Of a stretch of DNA of 48,679 bases, positions 1 to 12,005 are shown piece after piece; position 1 is the stretch's first letter, and the number at the start of each line of letters is the position of its first letter. Location: assembly GCF_000003815.2 (NCBI RefSeq), contig NC_049987.1, positions 18,593,574 to 18,642,252 on the forward strand, in the 5' to 3' direction. Source of the DNA: Branchiostoma floridae. Its lineage: Eukaryota; Chordata; Leptocardii; Amphioxiformes; Branchiostomatidae. Both the position numbers and the translations under genes were made by a program. The notes under the pieces were generated by a model that was not told the DNA's origin, did no database searches, and saw only the letters and a program-made list of their open reading frames with translations.

Positions 1-1020
1 GTGTGTGTGTTTTTCAGTGTTTTGTACTTCTGTTAAAGATACAATACTAGTACAGATTTTTCTGATGTACAGCTCATTGACCACTCCCCACCCATCCCTT
101 GCCGCCCTCTCACCACCCTTGCCCCCTCTCATTCTACAAGAACCTTGTGTATTAGAAAATTGGAGTGTTGGAACATAATGTCATGTATTGTGTGTTTCGT
201 ACAGTGTTTTGTACTTCTCTTACGACAAGAGTTTTCTGATGTACAGCTCATAGACAACAAACCCCCTTCACCGCCCCCACCACCCGTCCATTATGTACAT
301 GTCTTATGGGGGAAGACATAAGTTGCATGTATATTGCAAGTTAGAAAAACAAATGCATGTATATTCTGTCATATTGAAAGACTAGAGTTCTCAAATGAAC
401 ATGTCATAAGCCCCCCTCCCCCCTCATTTTAAGCAAGTATCTTTTGGGGGAGAGCATACTGTGTAGAAATATTGATAGGTTTGCAACAGCACATTCTACA
501 TGTTGTATATTGTAATTAACTATCATTGAAGGATGTTGCTACATGCAATGTTTTGTTATCACATTTCTGGTGTACAGCTATAACTTAGTATAAGCTGAAT
601 TGCTTTCACCCCAGGCCCCCTCATTTTACAAAATTGATAAAGTGAAAAACATTACTTTGATATTGAAAGACAGTGTACATGTATGTTGTACAGCATGTTG
701 TGCTTCATTTACAAAGAATTTTCCAATGTACAGCTCATACAGAAGGCCATCTCTTTTTACCCCCCTCCCATTTTACATACATGAAATTTGTAGGGGGAAC
801 AATATTTATCTGAATGTCATATTAGAACACTGTGTGCATTTGCACAATACAGTAGTGTTTTCTAACTTACAGTATGTAAGATCTAAGATATGTTATACAA
901 AACAAGTGTTATATTGGCAGGAGAATAAGATTAATGTTATCATATTGAAAGACTCTACAAAAAAGTGTACTCAAAATGCCCATGTTAGTGTAAAGCATGA
1001 AGGGGTATGGTGGCCATGTT
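1..1020. repeat. Degenerate tandem repeat region, AT-rich with C-rich tracts
   Basis: Several loosely similar segments follow each other. Each has a core like TGTTTTGTACTTC, then GTACAGCTCAT (near 68, 241 and 731), then a run of C and CT (near 85, 265, 412 and 758). No coding potential is recognised; the open frames have no protein-like composition. The segments look like an old, decayed tandem array. Confidence 0.45.
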
Positions 1021-1271
1021 AACGTTTGTCGAAGAAATTTGGTGTTTTTTTTTGTGTGCAGTGGACAGTTGACAAATCTAAGATATGTTATACAAAACAA
1101 GTGTTATATTGGCAGGAGAATAAGATTAATGTTATCATATTGAAAGACTCTACAAAAAAGTGTACTCAAAATGCCCATGTTAGTGTAAAGCATGAAGGGG
1201 TATGGTGGCCATGTTAACGTTTGTCGAAGAAATTTGGTGTTTTTTTTTTTGTGTGCAGTGGACAGTTGACA
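881..1271. repeat. 195-bp tandem duplication, two near-identical copies
   Basis: The segment starting ATCTAAGATATG at 881 recurs at 1076 with almost no change, apart from the length of a poly-T run near 1047 and 1242. The period is 195 bp. Such identity next to decayed repeats points to a recent duplication, or to an assembly or haplotype artefact. The matching open frames on both copies are a by-product. Confidence 0.85.
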
Positions 1272-2327
1272 AATTTTTTATATGATCGTCTTTTTATCCA
1301 GGAGTTTAGAATGGAAATGCAGAAAAGTTGCTGCTCACTGGACACTGTTTAATTTTGATGCACCATAAAAATCATTATCAAAAATGAGGTTCGAGTTGAA
1401 ATAATAGTAGCAACACCTTAGAAATTTGGTACTATTTCACATAAATGATTGGTTCACAGTAGAGCGGTGACTATGAAAATGGCAAATTTGAAAATACATG
1501 TACAGATAACCGCAAGCAAATTTTGAATAATCTTTGAACCTTTTTTTTATATGTTGAGGAATTTGATATCTGTCACTGGCTCAATGTCAAATCACCTCTT
1601 TATTTTTTTGTTGACGTCAACATTACTTTACTGTAAATTGATTTATTTTGGCATGGACGTGATTCAATGATAGAGTGAGGAAGGATTTTTCTTGCAGTGT
1701 TTTGAATTTGCAGATAATGCAATTCTGACAGTAATACATTGGAAGCACATATTCGCTGTATTTCGGTACTGCAAAAACCTAAAAAATAAAACCACCCCAG
1801 ATAGTATAAGATTTACAGTACTTGTATGTCAATGCCTGTTACAGTCAACATTGCTGCAATGCTATACATTGACCTGAATGCCATTTCCCCCAATGTCTGC
1901 GAACAAACGGGAACCGATACTGTACAAACAACACCCAACCTTCTGTCAATAGGCATTCTTTTTGTTAACCCATACAGTCCCATTCCTACATGTATGTATA
2001 CAGTCCCATTCTTATATGTATGTAAACAGTCCCATTCTTATGTGTATGTATCACCGTGTAAGATATGTGAAAACTGTTGATGTAATGTTGACCTATGCAT
2101 GCCAGCATGAAAGTGTTTTGACATCTTTTCATACTTGTTGCGAGTGAAAATATTTCTCGTCATGTGTATATGCCTCAAAAATTCAGTAGGCTCTTGACAA
2201 GAAAAGAAAAAATAACTACAGTGTATAGTTATCACAAAAATACATGTAGACTACTAGAGTGTACTATATGTTTTTATTAGCCAATTGAAATTAGGACTTC
2301 TCCTTTTCTAACTGCACCAAAGGTATC
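1272..2327. other. No gene recognised
   Basis: AT-rich non-coding sequence. At 1976-2050 there are three short direct copies of CAGTCCCATTCTTATATGTATGTA-like sequence (about 27 bp each). Nothing else is supported. Confidence 0.5.
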
Positions 2328-2719
2328 TTAAAGGGGAACTCAACTCCAGAAGCAGATGTTATTTTCTATATGAGAATACTTTTTATGAATTAGAAATCAG
2401 TAATAATTTGTAAAATTTCATCTCAGATATCAAACAAACATTAATCATTTGTATAATCCTCCACATGCAAACCACTGTCATGATGTCACCATCATTTGAT
2501 TTCTAAAAATCATCACAACTTTTCTGAGAATAGAGAATAATACATGTATCTGGAGGGTACTCAGGGGGTTATCAGAATATTGTTGATGTAAAAATATTCA
2601 ACTGCTGCTTAGTCAATCCAAACTCAATGTCAAGTTGCCAATACAATCATTTTTTTTAATTCAGAAAATTAATATCTGAAAAAAACAACACATGTTTCTG
2701 GAGTTGAATCCCCCTTTAA
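2328..2719. mobile_element. TTAA-flanked fold-back MITE
   Basis: The left end reads TTAA AGGGGAACTCAACTCC and the right end is its inverse, GGAGTTGAATCCCCCT TTAA. The terminal inverted repeats continue inward (AGAAGCA against TGTTTCT). The interior has no ORF. TTAA on both sides as the target duplication is the hallmark of piggyBac-type transposition, so this is probably a non-autonomous derivative of such a family. Confidence 0.75.
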
Positions 2720-3315
2720 TTTTGCTGCTTACATGAATGGTACACTTGCCATAGTCAAAGATGTAGTATATGAGAATTGTTGCTTTGTAATTTTGTTTGA
2801 CATTACATGAATGTATATACTGTATGTGCATGTACAGCCAGATTAACAAGTCATACAATTATGTGATTGAAATTAAGATGATACAAATTGATTTTATTGT
2901 TTATACCACCAATGCCCACCAATGTCACATGGTGATGTGAAATAATAGAGCAAGATATGTTTTTATTTAGCACAGTTAAAAGTCAATGTAAGGCCATGTT
3001 GATACAGTCATATGGATGACATCCGTACAAGCCTCATTTTTTTTACGAGCATAAATTTTTGTCCGTTTTAAAACAATATTTTGAACCATACTGAATATCA
3101 TTTTAAAAAGTCTGCAAAATGAGTATTAATATATGCTGTAAATTGTAGAATTTGTAAGAAAATGAATAATAATCCCATAATGCAAAAATCAATTCCGAAG
3201 TCAAATGAGATGTGAAAGAACAAAAGTGAAGAATCTATTGTTTGGTATACAGTACCATGCTCTATGTGCTAACTGTCATTTGTTCAACCTTCATGACCAC
3301 TTATATTTCATAGTG
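2720..3315. other. No gene recognised
   Basis: AT-rich intergenic sequence; no ORF with protein-like composition and no repeat structure that I could see. Confidence 0.4.
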
Positions 3316-3664
3316 AAGCAGGGCTCGAAATACCCACTTGCCCACTGGAAAATGCAACCTCATTTTGCTTGGCGCAACTTAATTTTAAACCCAGGTTGCA
3401 CACTGAGCAACCTGAAATTTTGCAGTTGGAACACTGCTTTTCCACCACCTACATGCATAAGCTTTTGTATTAATTTTTTGATAACATAAACATATTACAT
3501 AGTTACATATAACTGGAGGACAAGATAATGGATAAGTAGCTGACTTGAAGAAAGTAATAATTTGAAAGTGGGGCAACCTGAAATGTTGATGGCGCAACCT
3601 GGCTTTTGACTCAGGTTGCCACTTGGACAACCTGGCTGAAAACAGTATTTCGAGCACTGGTGAA
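3316..3664. mobile_element. Inverted-repeat element with CTCGAAATAC ends
   Basis: The left end GCAGGGCTCGAAATAC is mirrored on the right by GTATTTCGAGCACTG. Inside, a CAACCTG/CAGGTTG motif recurs on both strands (near 3393, 3409, 3573, 3594, 3613 and 3628). This is the structure of a short non-autonomous DNA transposon of about 350 bp. The two minus-strand open frames here are by-products of the internal repeats. Confidence 0.6.
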
Positions 3665-4771
3665 GGCAATTTTTTGACAACTTTTTTTTATTTGCATGCT
3701 TACATCAGTTATTGGGTTCCTGGAGGATGTCATCCATACAATCAAATTAACGTGGCATAAATATGGAAAATTGCTGTTTTCATGTTCATCATAGAGATAT
3801 TGAATCATAAAAGTAACAAAATTTTGACTAATGTTTAGATACATATTATGTCATGATTATCATGTTCTGTATAACTGAGTTATAAATCTGTTTGTATTGA
3901 AATTATATTGTGACAAATCATGGAAGAAAATTTGTTTGTATATTGTGTGAAGTTGCCTTAAAGTGAGATAATCACAATTTGTTGAAGATATTTGACTATA
4001 TTGATACAAATGAAATTATGTGTATATTGATAATGCTGCCTTCTATGTTTGTAAGTGTGTGCGAAGCATCAGTGTAATAACTAGCAATAACGATAACTAG
4101 TCAAATGTCTACTAGTTAGCAACTAACTTTATTGTCTTGAAGTTTGCTCTTGAGTGAAAATCTAAACGATTTTAATCTGTACATTACCTAAATGTATACT
4201 AGCTCATAAGAGCCGGGCATGTTGTTTTTGTTTGAAGTGTTAGATTAGTCTTACATTGTTTAATTACTAGTACTTGGTAGTTCGCTTGTGATCAAAGTTG
4301 ACTTCTCAATGTCTGGAAAGGACTCAGTATATTTTATGTACAATGATATTGTCAAAGAAATGCTTACTGGAATGAGAAATTAGATTATCTAAATGTACAT
4401 AATGCAAAGTGATTGAATACAATGTTTTGTTCAGATTCTGTGTCTCAACATCATTTATCTTAGCATAATGCAGATATAGTAAATTAGAACTATTAGTATG
4501 TTATCTACATGTACAAGACAGGATCTTATATGTTAGATGGTAGGTTCTGTAAATGCCTTCTTTGTATCAGAACCTCCTTCAAGTTTAGGTAGACATGGTC
4601 AGTATGCCATGTGTACATTGCGCCACCTGCCAACATCCGTCAAAAGTGCACGAGGGATACACGAGTGCACGTTCACATATAGAGATCATTACACCCTTCA
4701 GTGAATTAATCGTGGCGTTTTATGATCCGTGTCATATAATGCTAAGATTAGATATGTAACAATTTGTGGCT
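3665..4771. other. No gene recognised
   Basis: About 1.1 kb of AT-rich sequence without a coding signature, splice-bounded exon or clear repeat. It could be intron or distal UTR of a gene outside the window, but nothing in the sequence shows that. Confidence 0.4.
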
Positions 4772-4891
4772 CTCCAAGCAGAGGTTGGTGGGGAAAATTA
4801 TGACCTTTTACGTAATGTATGTTGATTGAAAAAGACGGCATATAAGGAAAAGGTCATGACTTAATTTCCCCACCAACCTCTGCTTGCAGAG
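4772..4891. mobile_element. Short fold-back element (~120 bp)
   Basis: The arm CTCCAAGCAGAGGTTGGTGG at 4772 is matched in inverse at the right end (CCACCAACCTCTGCTTGCAG, ending 4890). The arms continue inward as GGGAAAATTATGACCTTTT against AAAAGGTCATGACTTAATTTCCC. Its size and structure fit a MITE. Confidence 0.75.
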
Positions 4892-5055
4892 TGAGATATA
4901 AATACAATTGCAAAATTGTACAACCCCTCACATTTGGGCATTTTCGTAAAATCCACTGCTCTCCGTCTTTACAACAGTAGGTTTTAGAATGTTCGACTTT
5001 CTCCACATCTTCTCAGTACCACAATTTACAGCCACACCAATGGCCGTGTATGTAT

Positions 5056-5165
5056 TGATGATACAGGACAAGGTATCAGTCCTGAGACAACTCGGCACCT
5101 GGGACAACTCGTCCCCAGTCAATCAGTCGTCCCAGGTGCCGAGTTGTCTCGGAATCGTATCATCA
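5056..5165. mobile_element. Short fold-back element with 20-bp perfect inner stem
   Basis: The outer pair is TGATGATA (5056) against TATCATCA (5158-5165). The inner arms GACAACTCGGCACCTGGGAC and GTCCCAGGTGCCGAGTTGTC are perfect inverse copies. It is non-coding and MITE-like; a transcript across it would form a strong hairpin. Confidence 0.75.
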
Positions 5166-5235
5166 TAATCATCTGTCGGCTGTGGAGCAGTCGGTCATTA
5201 GTTTATGTATACACCCGTCTCCTGATTTTCAAAAA

Positions 5236-5400
5236 CAATTCAATCTCTTAAACTGGATTTAAAAAACGGAGATCTATTTCCGCACGTTTCGAGTTGCATT
5301 CATCACTCTTCTTCAGCGTCACTAGGAAGTAGAAGAGTGATGGATGTCACTCAAAACGCCCGAAATTAAATCATCCCGGTAATTTGTAGAGATTGAATTG
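5236..5400. mobile_element. Fold-back element (165 bp)
   Basis: The ends CAATTCAATCTCT and AGAGATTGAATTG are inverse copies. Further inside, CGTTTCGAGT and CATCACTCTTCT pair with GAGTGATGGATG and ACTCAAAACG. No ORF; MITE-like. Confidence 0.7.
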
Positions 5401-5539
5401 TATTTCAATATTGTTTTCCTGGATGTCTAACCTTCATAAACGTATCGGCCTCCTGAGTTTGAGCACTAGGAAGAGGGACCCCCAGGTATGAAATTAATGT
5501 AATGAAATTTAAATGTAATTGATCGTTCTAATTTTTCAA

Positions 5540-7330
5540 AACTTTAGCAAGAAGAAAACTACATACGATTGGACGACCTTGGGCACCCCTCGCCCTACTT
5601 TCAACCCCCCGCCATGTTGAAATTACTCGCGAAGAGTAAAAGGTCATATATTATAAAGATTAACTATCGGTTCAAGTAGACGGTCGAAACAAACCAGCTC
5701 TCATGGAGACATAAGTACTCACGGCATTTTAAGTGTGAGGTCGCGACCCAATGCCACGAAAGGTCAAATCCCCGATTAGAGAGGGGGGGCGCACTTCATA
5801 TCTCACATGTTTGTCATGAGTTTGAATGGTAGAACTTACAATATTTTACGATTCAGCCAAACTAAAGGAAACAGTTTTCAAGCATTCTGAATAAAGTTTC
5901 AAACTCAAGAAATTGGACTTACAGAAATTTTCGACAGATCAACTCGTCTTTAATCAAGTTCAATTTCTTGTGTCAGAAATTATAATTGGCTAACTTACTT
6001 CAAAATCACAATGATCTTTACCAACACAGATAAACTTTCAAGTTAATTTTAACTGAAATAACAACGGTACTAATTGACCTGGCTTGTATGTATACACATT
6101 TATAGAGACCATGTTGACAAGATCTGATAATGTACAATTTACACATGCCAAAGTTTCTAAAGAAACAGACGTATCAGTTATCTTAAAATCCAGACTGAGA
6201 ATTAGTTTGAAAACAATTGTAACTGATAAGTACTTGCGTCTGAATCTCATTAGTCATTTTTGATAGATAGTAATTGCTATTGTAACGTTTACTAAGTGCA
6301 GTATAAGACCATACAAAGTTTGATAAGGTTACAATGTTTAAGGAACTATCAATTCATTAATCATCTATCCAAGGTTAAACCATACGAGTGTCTACTGATA
6401 GATATATACAGTACAGGGATTACTGTACAATATCATAAAATGCCTATAAAAGTAACAAAATTAACAATAGAAGTCAGCGTACAAACGTACAGTAAATCTT
6501 ATATAAATCAACAATCTTGAAAATAATTACAACAAAGATAGAGCACCTAAGGAATAGCAACGTTAACCATTTCATTAAGCCATGTGCACATTAACAAGGT
6601 CTTTAGATTTAATTTAGTAGCCAGTTTAAAAGTCACTGCTCACAAGTTATTGAAAAAAAAAGATTTACCAAACAATTACACAAGTTAACATTTGGCATCA
6701 AACGTCGTCGACGGTGATTTCATACTTTCTACAGGACATGTGCAAGGCCATAAAGCTTATACACAAAATAGTATCTAATAGTACACTCCTTCCTCTGATT
6801 TAAATGATAAAAAGAAGTCAAACCTTACCTGCCTAGACACAGCCAACACTACTAGTCTCTTTTTGCAATAATGTGAATTACTGTCCATTGTCACATGTAT
6901 GTCCACTAGGTTTCTAACATATACTTACAATTGGCGTTAGGGCACAAACTTGCAAATGAACTCTTATGATATATGCATGTAATTACCATTTAGTGTGTTT
7001 AATGTTTTGATTCCATTAATGCAACTATATGTGCATTAATATTAGTTTGTTGTCGGACTGACGGTCAGATTTGTGTTATCTGAATCATCACTTTGTACAT
7101 ACTAGGTAGGTGTAGATACAAATGTACTGTACCCTATTCTCATCCTCATTACAGCAGTGCTTGAAAAGGTAAACTCTTAAAATCAGTTACAACGAACGCA
7201 TTTTGCACTAATGTAACAAACCATATACATATCAAGAAAACTTTGCATTTACAAATTCCAAATTATGAACAGATTGAAGATCTCATCATTATCATCATCA
7301 TTTACTGAATCTCTATCATCAACAACGAAT
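5540..7330. repeat. Segmental duplication copy 1 (distal flank of gene A)
   Basis: This segment matches 20780-22740 in order and orientation. Shared landmarks are TTCAAGTAGWCGGT followed by CTCTCATGGAGA, ACTCACGGCATTTT, GAGGTCGCGA with CCAATGCC, then a G-run and ATATCTCACATGTTTGTCAT. Further right, both copies have a GGTATCAAACGTC-type match and an AACGAAMRCATTTTGC-type match. Together with genes A and B and their upstream arrays this defines one duplicated block. I see no gene inside it. Confidence 0.7.
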
Positions 7331-7609
7331 ACGAATGGATGAAAATGTAAAATGTTGCAGTTACATGGGGGTATTTTTTATCTAGTCATTGGCTATTTTT
7401 TGCCTTCGTCATGACAAAAATGTCGTTAAATCAATTCTAATCAACTGTAAATCAAATTTTGACTAACGTGAGGTTACATTTTCTCTCCAGCACTTGAAAC
7501 TGGCACAAGTTACATCTTGTCCGCCGTAGTCTTGTTTCCTGCACGGAAGTGGGGGCGAGTGTTGGTCTAATATCACAACAACATGGATTTTCTGATGCAA
7601 GAGTACGTT
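7331..7609. other. No gene recognised
   Basis: Short AT-rich interval between the duplicated flank and the TTAA element. On the minus strand a small D/N-rich open stretch follows an AG near 7317. It could be a decayed tail exon of gene A, but the similarity to gene B is too weak to call. Confidence 0.3.
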
Positions 7610-8579
7610 TTAACCCTCAAACCACTGCATGGGGTCAAAACTTACCCCAGTCGTATGTTAATATGTGCCATTAGGGCATTTTTGATTGAAAGCAAATTTC
7701 CTCTCATGAGTTTGTTTGTATATATGTCTTATAACTTCTCATACGTTTTTATCAAGATTGGCATATTGTTGATTGGGTTATCCTAGAAAGTTTATGTATG
7801 GTCCAGTGGGGTCAAAACTGACCACAGCATTTTTTTAAAACAAACTTCTGGGACCCATGCCTAAACTACTTATTGTATGATCACGAAATTTTCAGAGAAT
7901 GATGTACATGTAAAACGTAATTATGGTGACAACTTTTGTGTCATTATCATTTTATATCACGACGCCATGACGTCATCTAGTTTGAATTGGCCGCCATCTT
8001 GGATTTTGACTAATGACATCATGAAATTAGCATAAATTATGAATATTGAATCATGAAATTTACGTTGAATTTTATAAGATGTCACGTAGAAGTGTGGTTT
8101 GCCAAGAAAACCTTAAAACTTGAGTGTTTAAGCCAAAATAAGAAAATTTCGTAATAGATATTTCCGGAATTCCGTTGCCATGGCAACATGAAAAATGATG
8201 AATTTTTTTTATTCACTTAAATTGTTTTCTATCAACATTTTCTGAAAAGGAACCAAGTTTGGTGGCCCTAGCATAAGCCATTCAGGGACTATACGACATT
8301 TAAGTTGGTGCGGGCATAAAAAAAACCCTACCCGGTCTGAATAGCGTTAGTGCAAAATGTGGTCCTAATGATCTTTTGCATAAATTATGGTAATAAGCTA
8401 GAATTATTCGCACCTAATCATTTCAAACTGTCCCACATAGATTAACGAAACTATACATATATACAAATCACAAAAAGTGTTACCAAAAAAATTGTATTTG
8501 TACAAAACGTAATGGGGTCAGTTTTGACCCCATACGGTAATCTACGTCGCAAAAAAAGGTACGGTGGTTTGAGGGTTAA
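7610..8579. mobile_element. piggyBac-like non-autonomous element, ~970 bp
   Basis: The left end TTAACCCTCAAACCAC is mirrored on the right by GTGGTTTGAGGGTTAA. After a short spacer, both ends carry GGGGTCAAAACT / AGTTTTGACCCC. TTAA target duplication plus a TIR starting CCCT is the classical piggyBac signature. No transposase ORF is present. An interior stretch near 8326 (CCCGGTCTGAATAG) also occurs at the right end of the element at 24275-24667, so related elements may be nested or share ends. Confidence 0.8.
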
Positions 8580-9449
8580 TCACACTTGCGAGATTTTTAG
8601 ACAGTTAATTACAAATCCCAAAAATCATATTTTAGTCCGAAAAAAGTGAAATTCGTTTTGCCAAATTTCTCCGTTTCTCCAATATTTCTTAACTACAATG
8701 TATCGATGTGTTTGTAAAATGATATCCAATGATCATACATGTACCATGCTCTATCGTAATTGATGACCGGTGTTGTCGTAAGTGTACTTTAAGTCATAGT
8801 TAATCAAAGGTCGCAAATGCCTTGTTTTTTCTGTGTTTTTTTTTCTTAAATCAAAAATGAGGGTTGGGAGTAATCCTACCCACCACTACTCCGCAAGGAG
8901 GCGGGGAGAACTTTAGAACTTTAGAACTTTATTAAAATCACCACCTTGCAGGCATTTAGCCTGAATTGTGTTGGTGTTTACAAACTTCGTTATTAACATT
9001 GTTTAAAAAGTTATTACAATTCTAAGAACACTTGAAATTGAGATATAATAATGTTGCTTAGAAACACAAATTACAGACTTTAACTATATATATACAATTG
9101 GGATGGGGTTGATAATCTACGCAAGCCTGACCTAGTCTCGTGTTCTCTCGCGAGACTATGTCACGCTCCGTGAACATGATGTGCTGTCAGACATCGAAAA
9201 TTTGGAGGCCTGTGTACCTTCAATCATACCATTCTCAGATTTTGCCAAATATAACCAATGTTTCCAGTCTGATTGCCTCGTGAAATTTGCCAAGGCCTTA
9301 GGGTCTCACAAACCCACAACATTTACATACAGATACCGTGTAAGTTTTGTTTAACTTGAGAATAGAGATGCTGTTTTACCTGACTTTTGAGATACAATGG
9401 AATTAAGAAAGTTAATCGCAAAATGAGAAAAAGGAAAACTCACTTTCAA
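8580..9449. other. 3' flank of gene A; no further gene recognised
   Basis: At 8910-8950 there is a short repeat of AACTTTAGAACTTTA followed by TTATTAAAATCACCACCTTGCAGGC. On the minus strand this contains AATAAAG near 8930, the nearest polyA-like hexamer downstream of gene A, but it sits in repetitive sequence. Near 9150 a TCTCGCGAGA palindrome is present. No coding exon is evident. Confidence 0.35.
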
Positions 9450-12005
9450 CTAGCGGCGAGTATCCAACCGGCTTCTCCCGAAGTCTGTGGATAGCACTGC
9501 CTGCACGTTGTTCAATAATTGTAGATCCATGTTCATGATTATGTGCCAACTTGGAATGAGGTGCCGATTCTCCGCACAGAGACGACCAATGATGGCAAAG
9601 TCGCTGAAGACACTAGATTTATCTATAGATTTCAAACCTGTTCCTTCATTGCCTTTGCCATTGTCATTGGCATTAAAAGTTTGTAATTCTATGTCTTTAT
9701 GATCGGTTTTGGGTACTGTTTTCTCATTACTGGCACCGGTTCCGGAATCATGGGCAGTACCAAAGACAGTATTTGTCAAAAGATCGAGTTGATCGAAGAG
9801 TTCGCGCAAAAACCTTTGATCATCATACCATGTTTTGAAGACAAACATTATCGGTAATGGTGCGGCAAACCAAAATGGAATGGACAGTAGAATTGACCCA
9901 GCATACAAATGTGTCACTCCACTGATTTCGCACGTAAAATTTTGGCCTTGTGCTATGCAGACAAAACTATTGTCTTCTATTTTCAGAAATCCGCGGATGC
10001 CAAACCACATCAGGTACATTACGGCAAGGGCACCAAAGATGACTAAAACGGCAAATTTTGCTTTTTTGCGCCTACTTAGCTTTTTAGAATCGGTCAGTTT
10101 GTTCAGAAATTCATGCAGCACATAAAGAGAATCTTTCATTTGCTGCCTGGCAACCAGAAGTTTTTTCTTCTCTTCCTTTTGAGCATCAGATAGGTCTTCT
10201 TCATTGTCAATAGCAACCTGCAAATCAACTAGTTTGCGTAGCCTTGAAAATGCGTTCTCGATTTGTTTAGAAATGAAGGTAACCTGCGACTTAAGTTTTG
10301 TGCCCACCGATACCTCCCACAGAAAATGAGGTATGTACATTGCTAGTCCAATCAAGGGCACAGAATAGGGAAACAGTGAGATCCAAATTTGATCGGCAAA
10401 CGGACTATTCTTACAAACGGCATTCAGATAGGTCGCTTGAGGAGAGCTGTAGTTGGCAGGAGGGAAACAGAAGACCTTCTCAGTTTCACCTGTGCGTGGG
10501 GAAGAAGGAGATAGCTATTCATAAAGTAGTACGTACGTGTAATACAACATATACACAACAAGATTTTGGAGATCTCATACTTCTAAGAAATAGTTAGAGC
10601 TTTGTTCAAATTTTATTGAAATGTCTTTGACATTTGTAGTTTCCATGCATGATTATATTCACATTTATTTACACAATCATGTCACAAGTATGAAATGCCA
10701 ATCATCTATTACTTAGGAATTAAGCATTTTTGCATCAGTTCTGGAAATGAGGACCTTACTTAGCAATATATAACTGGTATCTGTTAATGTTGCGTCACCC
10801 TTGCATCATTGCGGGGTTCTCAAAGATACTCAACGGCTTTCTGAGATAAAGAACGTATTTTCTTATTTTTGTGTATTTTGTTATCTTTTAAGGTATCTCG
10901 GTCGGCTAAATTGGCATTTTGACCTTCCACTGTTTTCTTATTAATAAATTAAGAAAGAATGGAGCCGTAACGAATATTGATAGATGGGCATTAGAGAATT
11001 CTAAATCTGATTTTTTAGGGCCGAATTGATGACGTCATCATTTTTATTACCTCTGATATTATTTTTTTCTATGACAAAATACAGCACTTTGGTACATACC
11101 ACTGTAATGAAACTTCGTTTTTCGTTGCATAATGATGGAAGCTACAAACGTAGTGTTGCGCAAATTGATTTCTACTAATGATCTGTAGTAATAGAAAATG
11201 TTGGTTCATCTAATTAAAAAAATTAATTCTTAATAACTGCAGATCGTTAGTAGAAAGCAGTTTGCGCAACTTCTACGTTTGTAGCTTCCATCATTATGCA
11301 ACGAAAAACGAAGTTTCATTACAGTGGTTTGTACCAAAGTGCTGTATTTTGTCATAGAAAAAAATAATATCAGAGGTAATAAAAATGATGACGTCATCAA
11401 TTTGGCAAAAAAAAAATCAGATTTAGAATTCTTTAATGCCCATCTATCAACATTCGTTATGGCTCCATTCGTTCTTAATTCATTAATAAGAAAACAGTGG
11501 AAGGTCAAAATGCTAATTTAGCCAACCGAGATACCTTAAGTCATACTTTTACGTATCACGCAATATCTAAATTATAAAAAAAATCAGAGAAAATAACAAA
11601 ACAGTGACGCAAGCTTGACGCAAGTGCAGTGAGAGGGCACCTATACCTTTGATGACCTTACGATATATTATTGATGTTTCGTTTTATTATGCAAATAAGA
11701 TCCTCACTTACATATGCCATGTAAGTTGATGATCTTGTCAAATCAAATAAGAGAGGTGGACGCCCTATCTGCACAAAGAAGTACATTCTTGCCAGGGGTA
11801 AATAAACAAAAATATAACAATCTGCCTTGTCTTGTCTTGTGAACTTACCAGCGACTTCACCCAAGAACAGTGTACCAGACACCAGCAATGGGAAGAAAAC
11901 ACTCACAGCCTTCATGAGTCTGTCGAATGACGTGTTTAAGGTGACCTGACCGTGACGACGTTCCCCGGTGATTTCCGGGAGCATTTTCTCTACCATCGCT
12001 GCCAT
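9450..12005 (-). CDS. Pannexin-like (innexin/pannexin family) channel protein, gene A
   Basis: Two coding exons on the minus strand: 11849-12005 and 9450-10489, with donor G|GTAAG, acceptor CACAG|GTG and matching phase, giving 398 aa. The family forms large-pore plasma-membrane channels. The protein shows TM1 at about residues 32-51, then extracellular loop 1 with Cys60 and Cys78 and the pattern C-F-P-P then Q-A-x-Y. TM2 is at 92-112 with the family proline at 106 (YIPHFLW). A charged cytoplasmic loop follows, TM3 at about 198-216, loop 2 with Cys230 and Cys239, and TM4 at about 246-270. The tail has SDF-x-IIGRLC-x-ENRHL, which parallels pannexin LSLYNLFLEEN. N-glycosylation sequons NYS (65) and NFT (236) lie in the two loops. 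The start is chosen by alignment with gene B. A splice donor similar to that of gene B lies 6 nt after the stop codon. Family assignment is firm; the exact orthology is not. Confidence 0.9.
10490..11848 (-). other. Intron 1 of gene A, carrying a MITE
   Basis: The borders GTAAG and CACAG join in phase 1. Nearly half of the intron is the fold-back element at 10888-11539; the rest shows no coding signal. Gene B has an intron at the identical codon (glycine 53), but only 668 bp long. Confidence 0.85.
10888..11539. mobile_element. TTAA-flanked fold-back element, ~650 bp, ~290-bp arms
   Basis: The left end TTAAGGTATCTCGGTCGGC is mirrored at the right by CCAACCGAGATACCTTAA. The arms pair over almost the whole element; shared landmarks are GACCTTCCACTGTTTTC, GATGACGTCATCA, CAGCACTTTGGTAC and GCTACAAACGTAG with their inverses. 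A short loop lies near 11180-11240. The open frames on both strands inside (11230-11521) are palindrome by-products. Gene B lacks it at the equivalent place, so it arrived after the duplication or was lost from B. Confidence 0.85.

Noticed and set aside
11230-11521. Minus frame of 92 codons and plus frame of 65 codons
   Set aside because: Both fall in the arm of a fold-back transposon within an intron.
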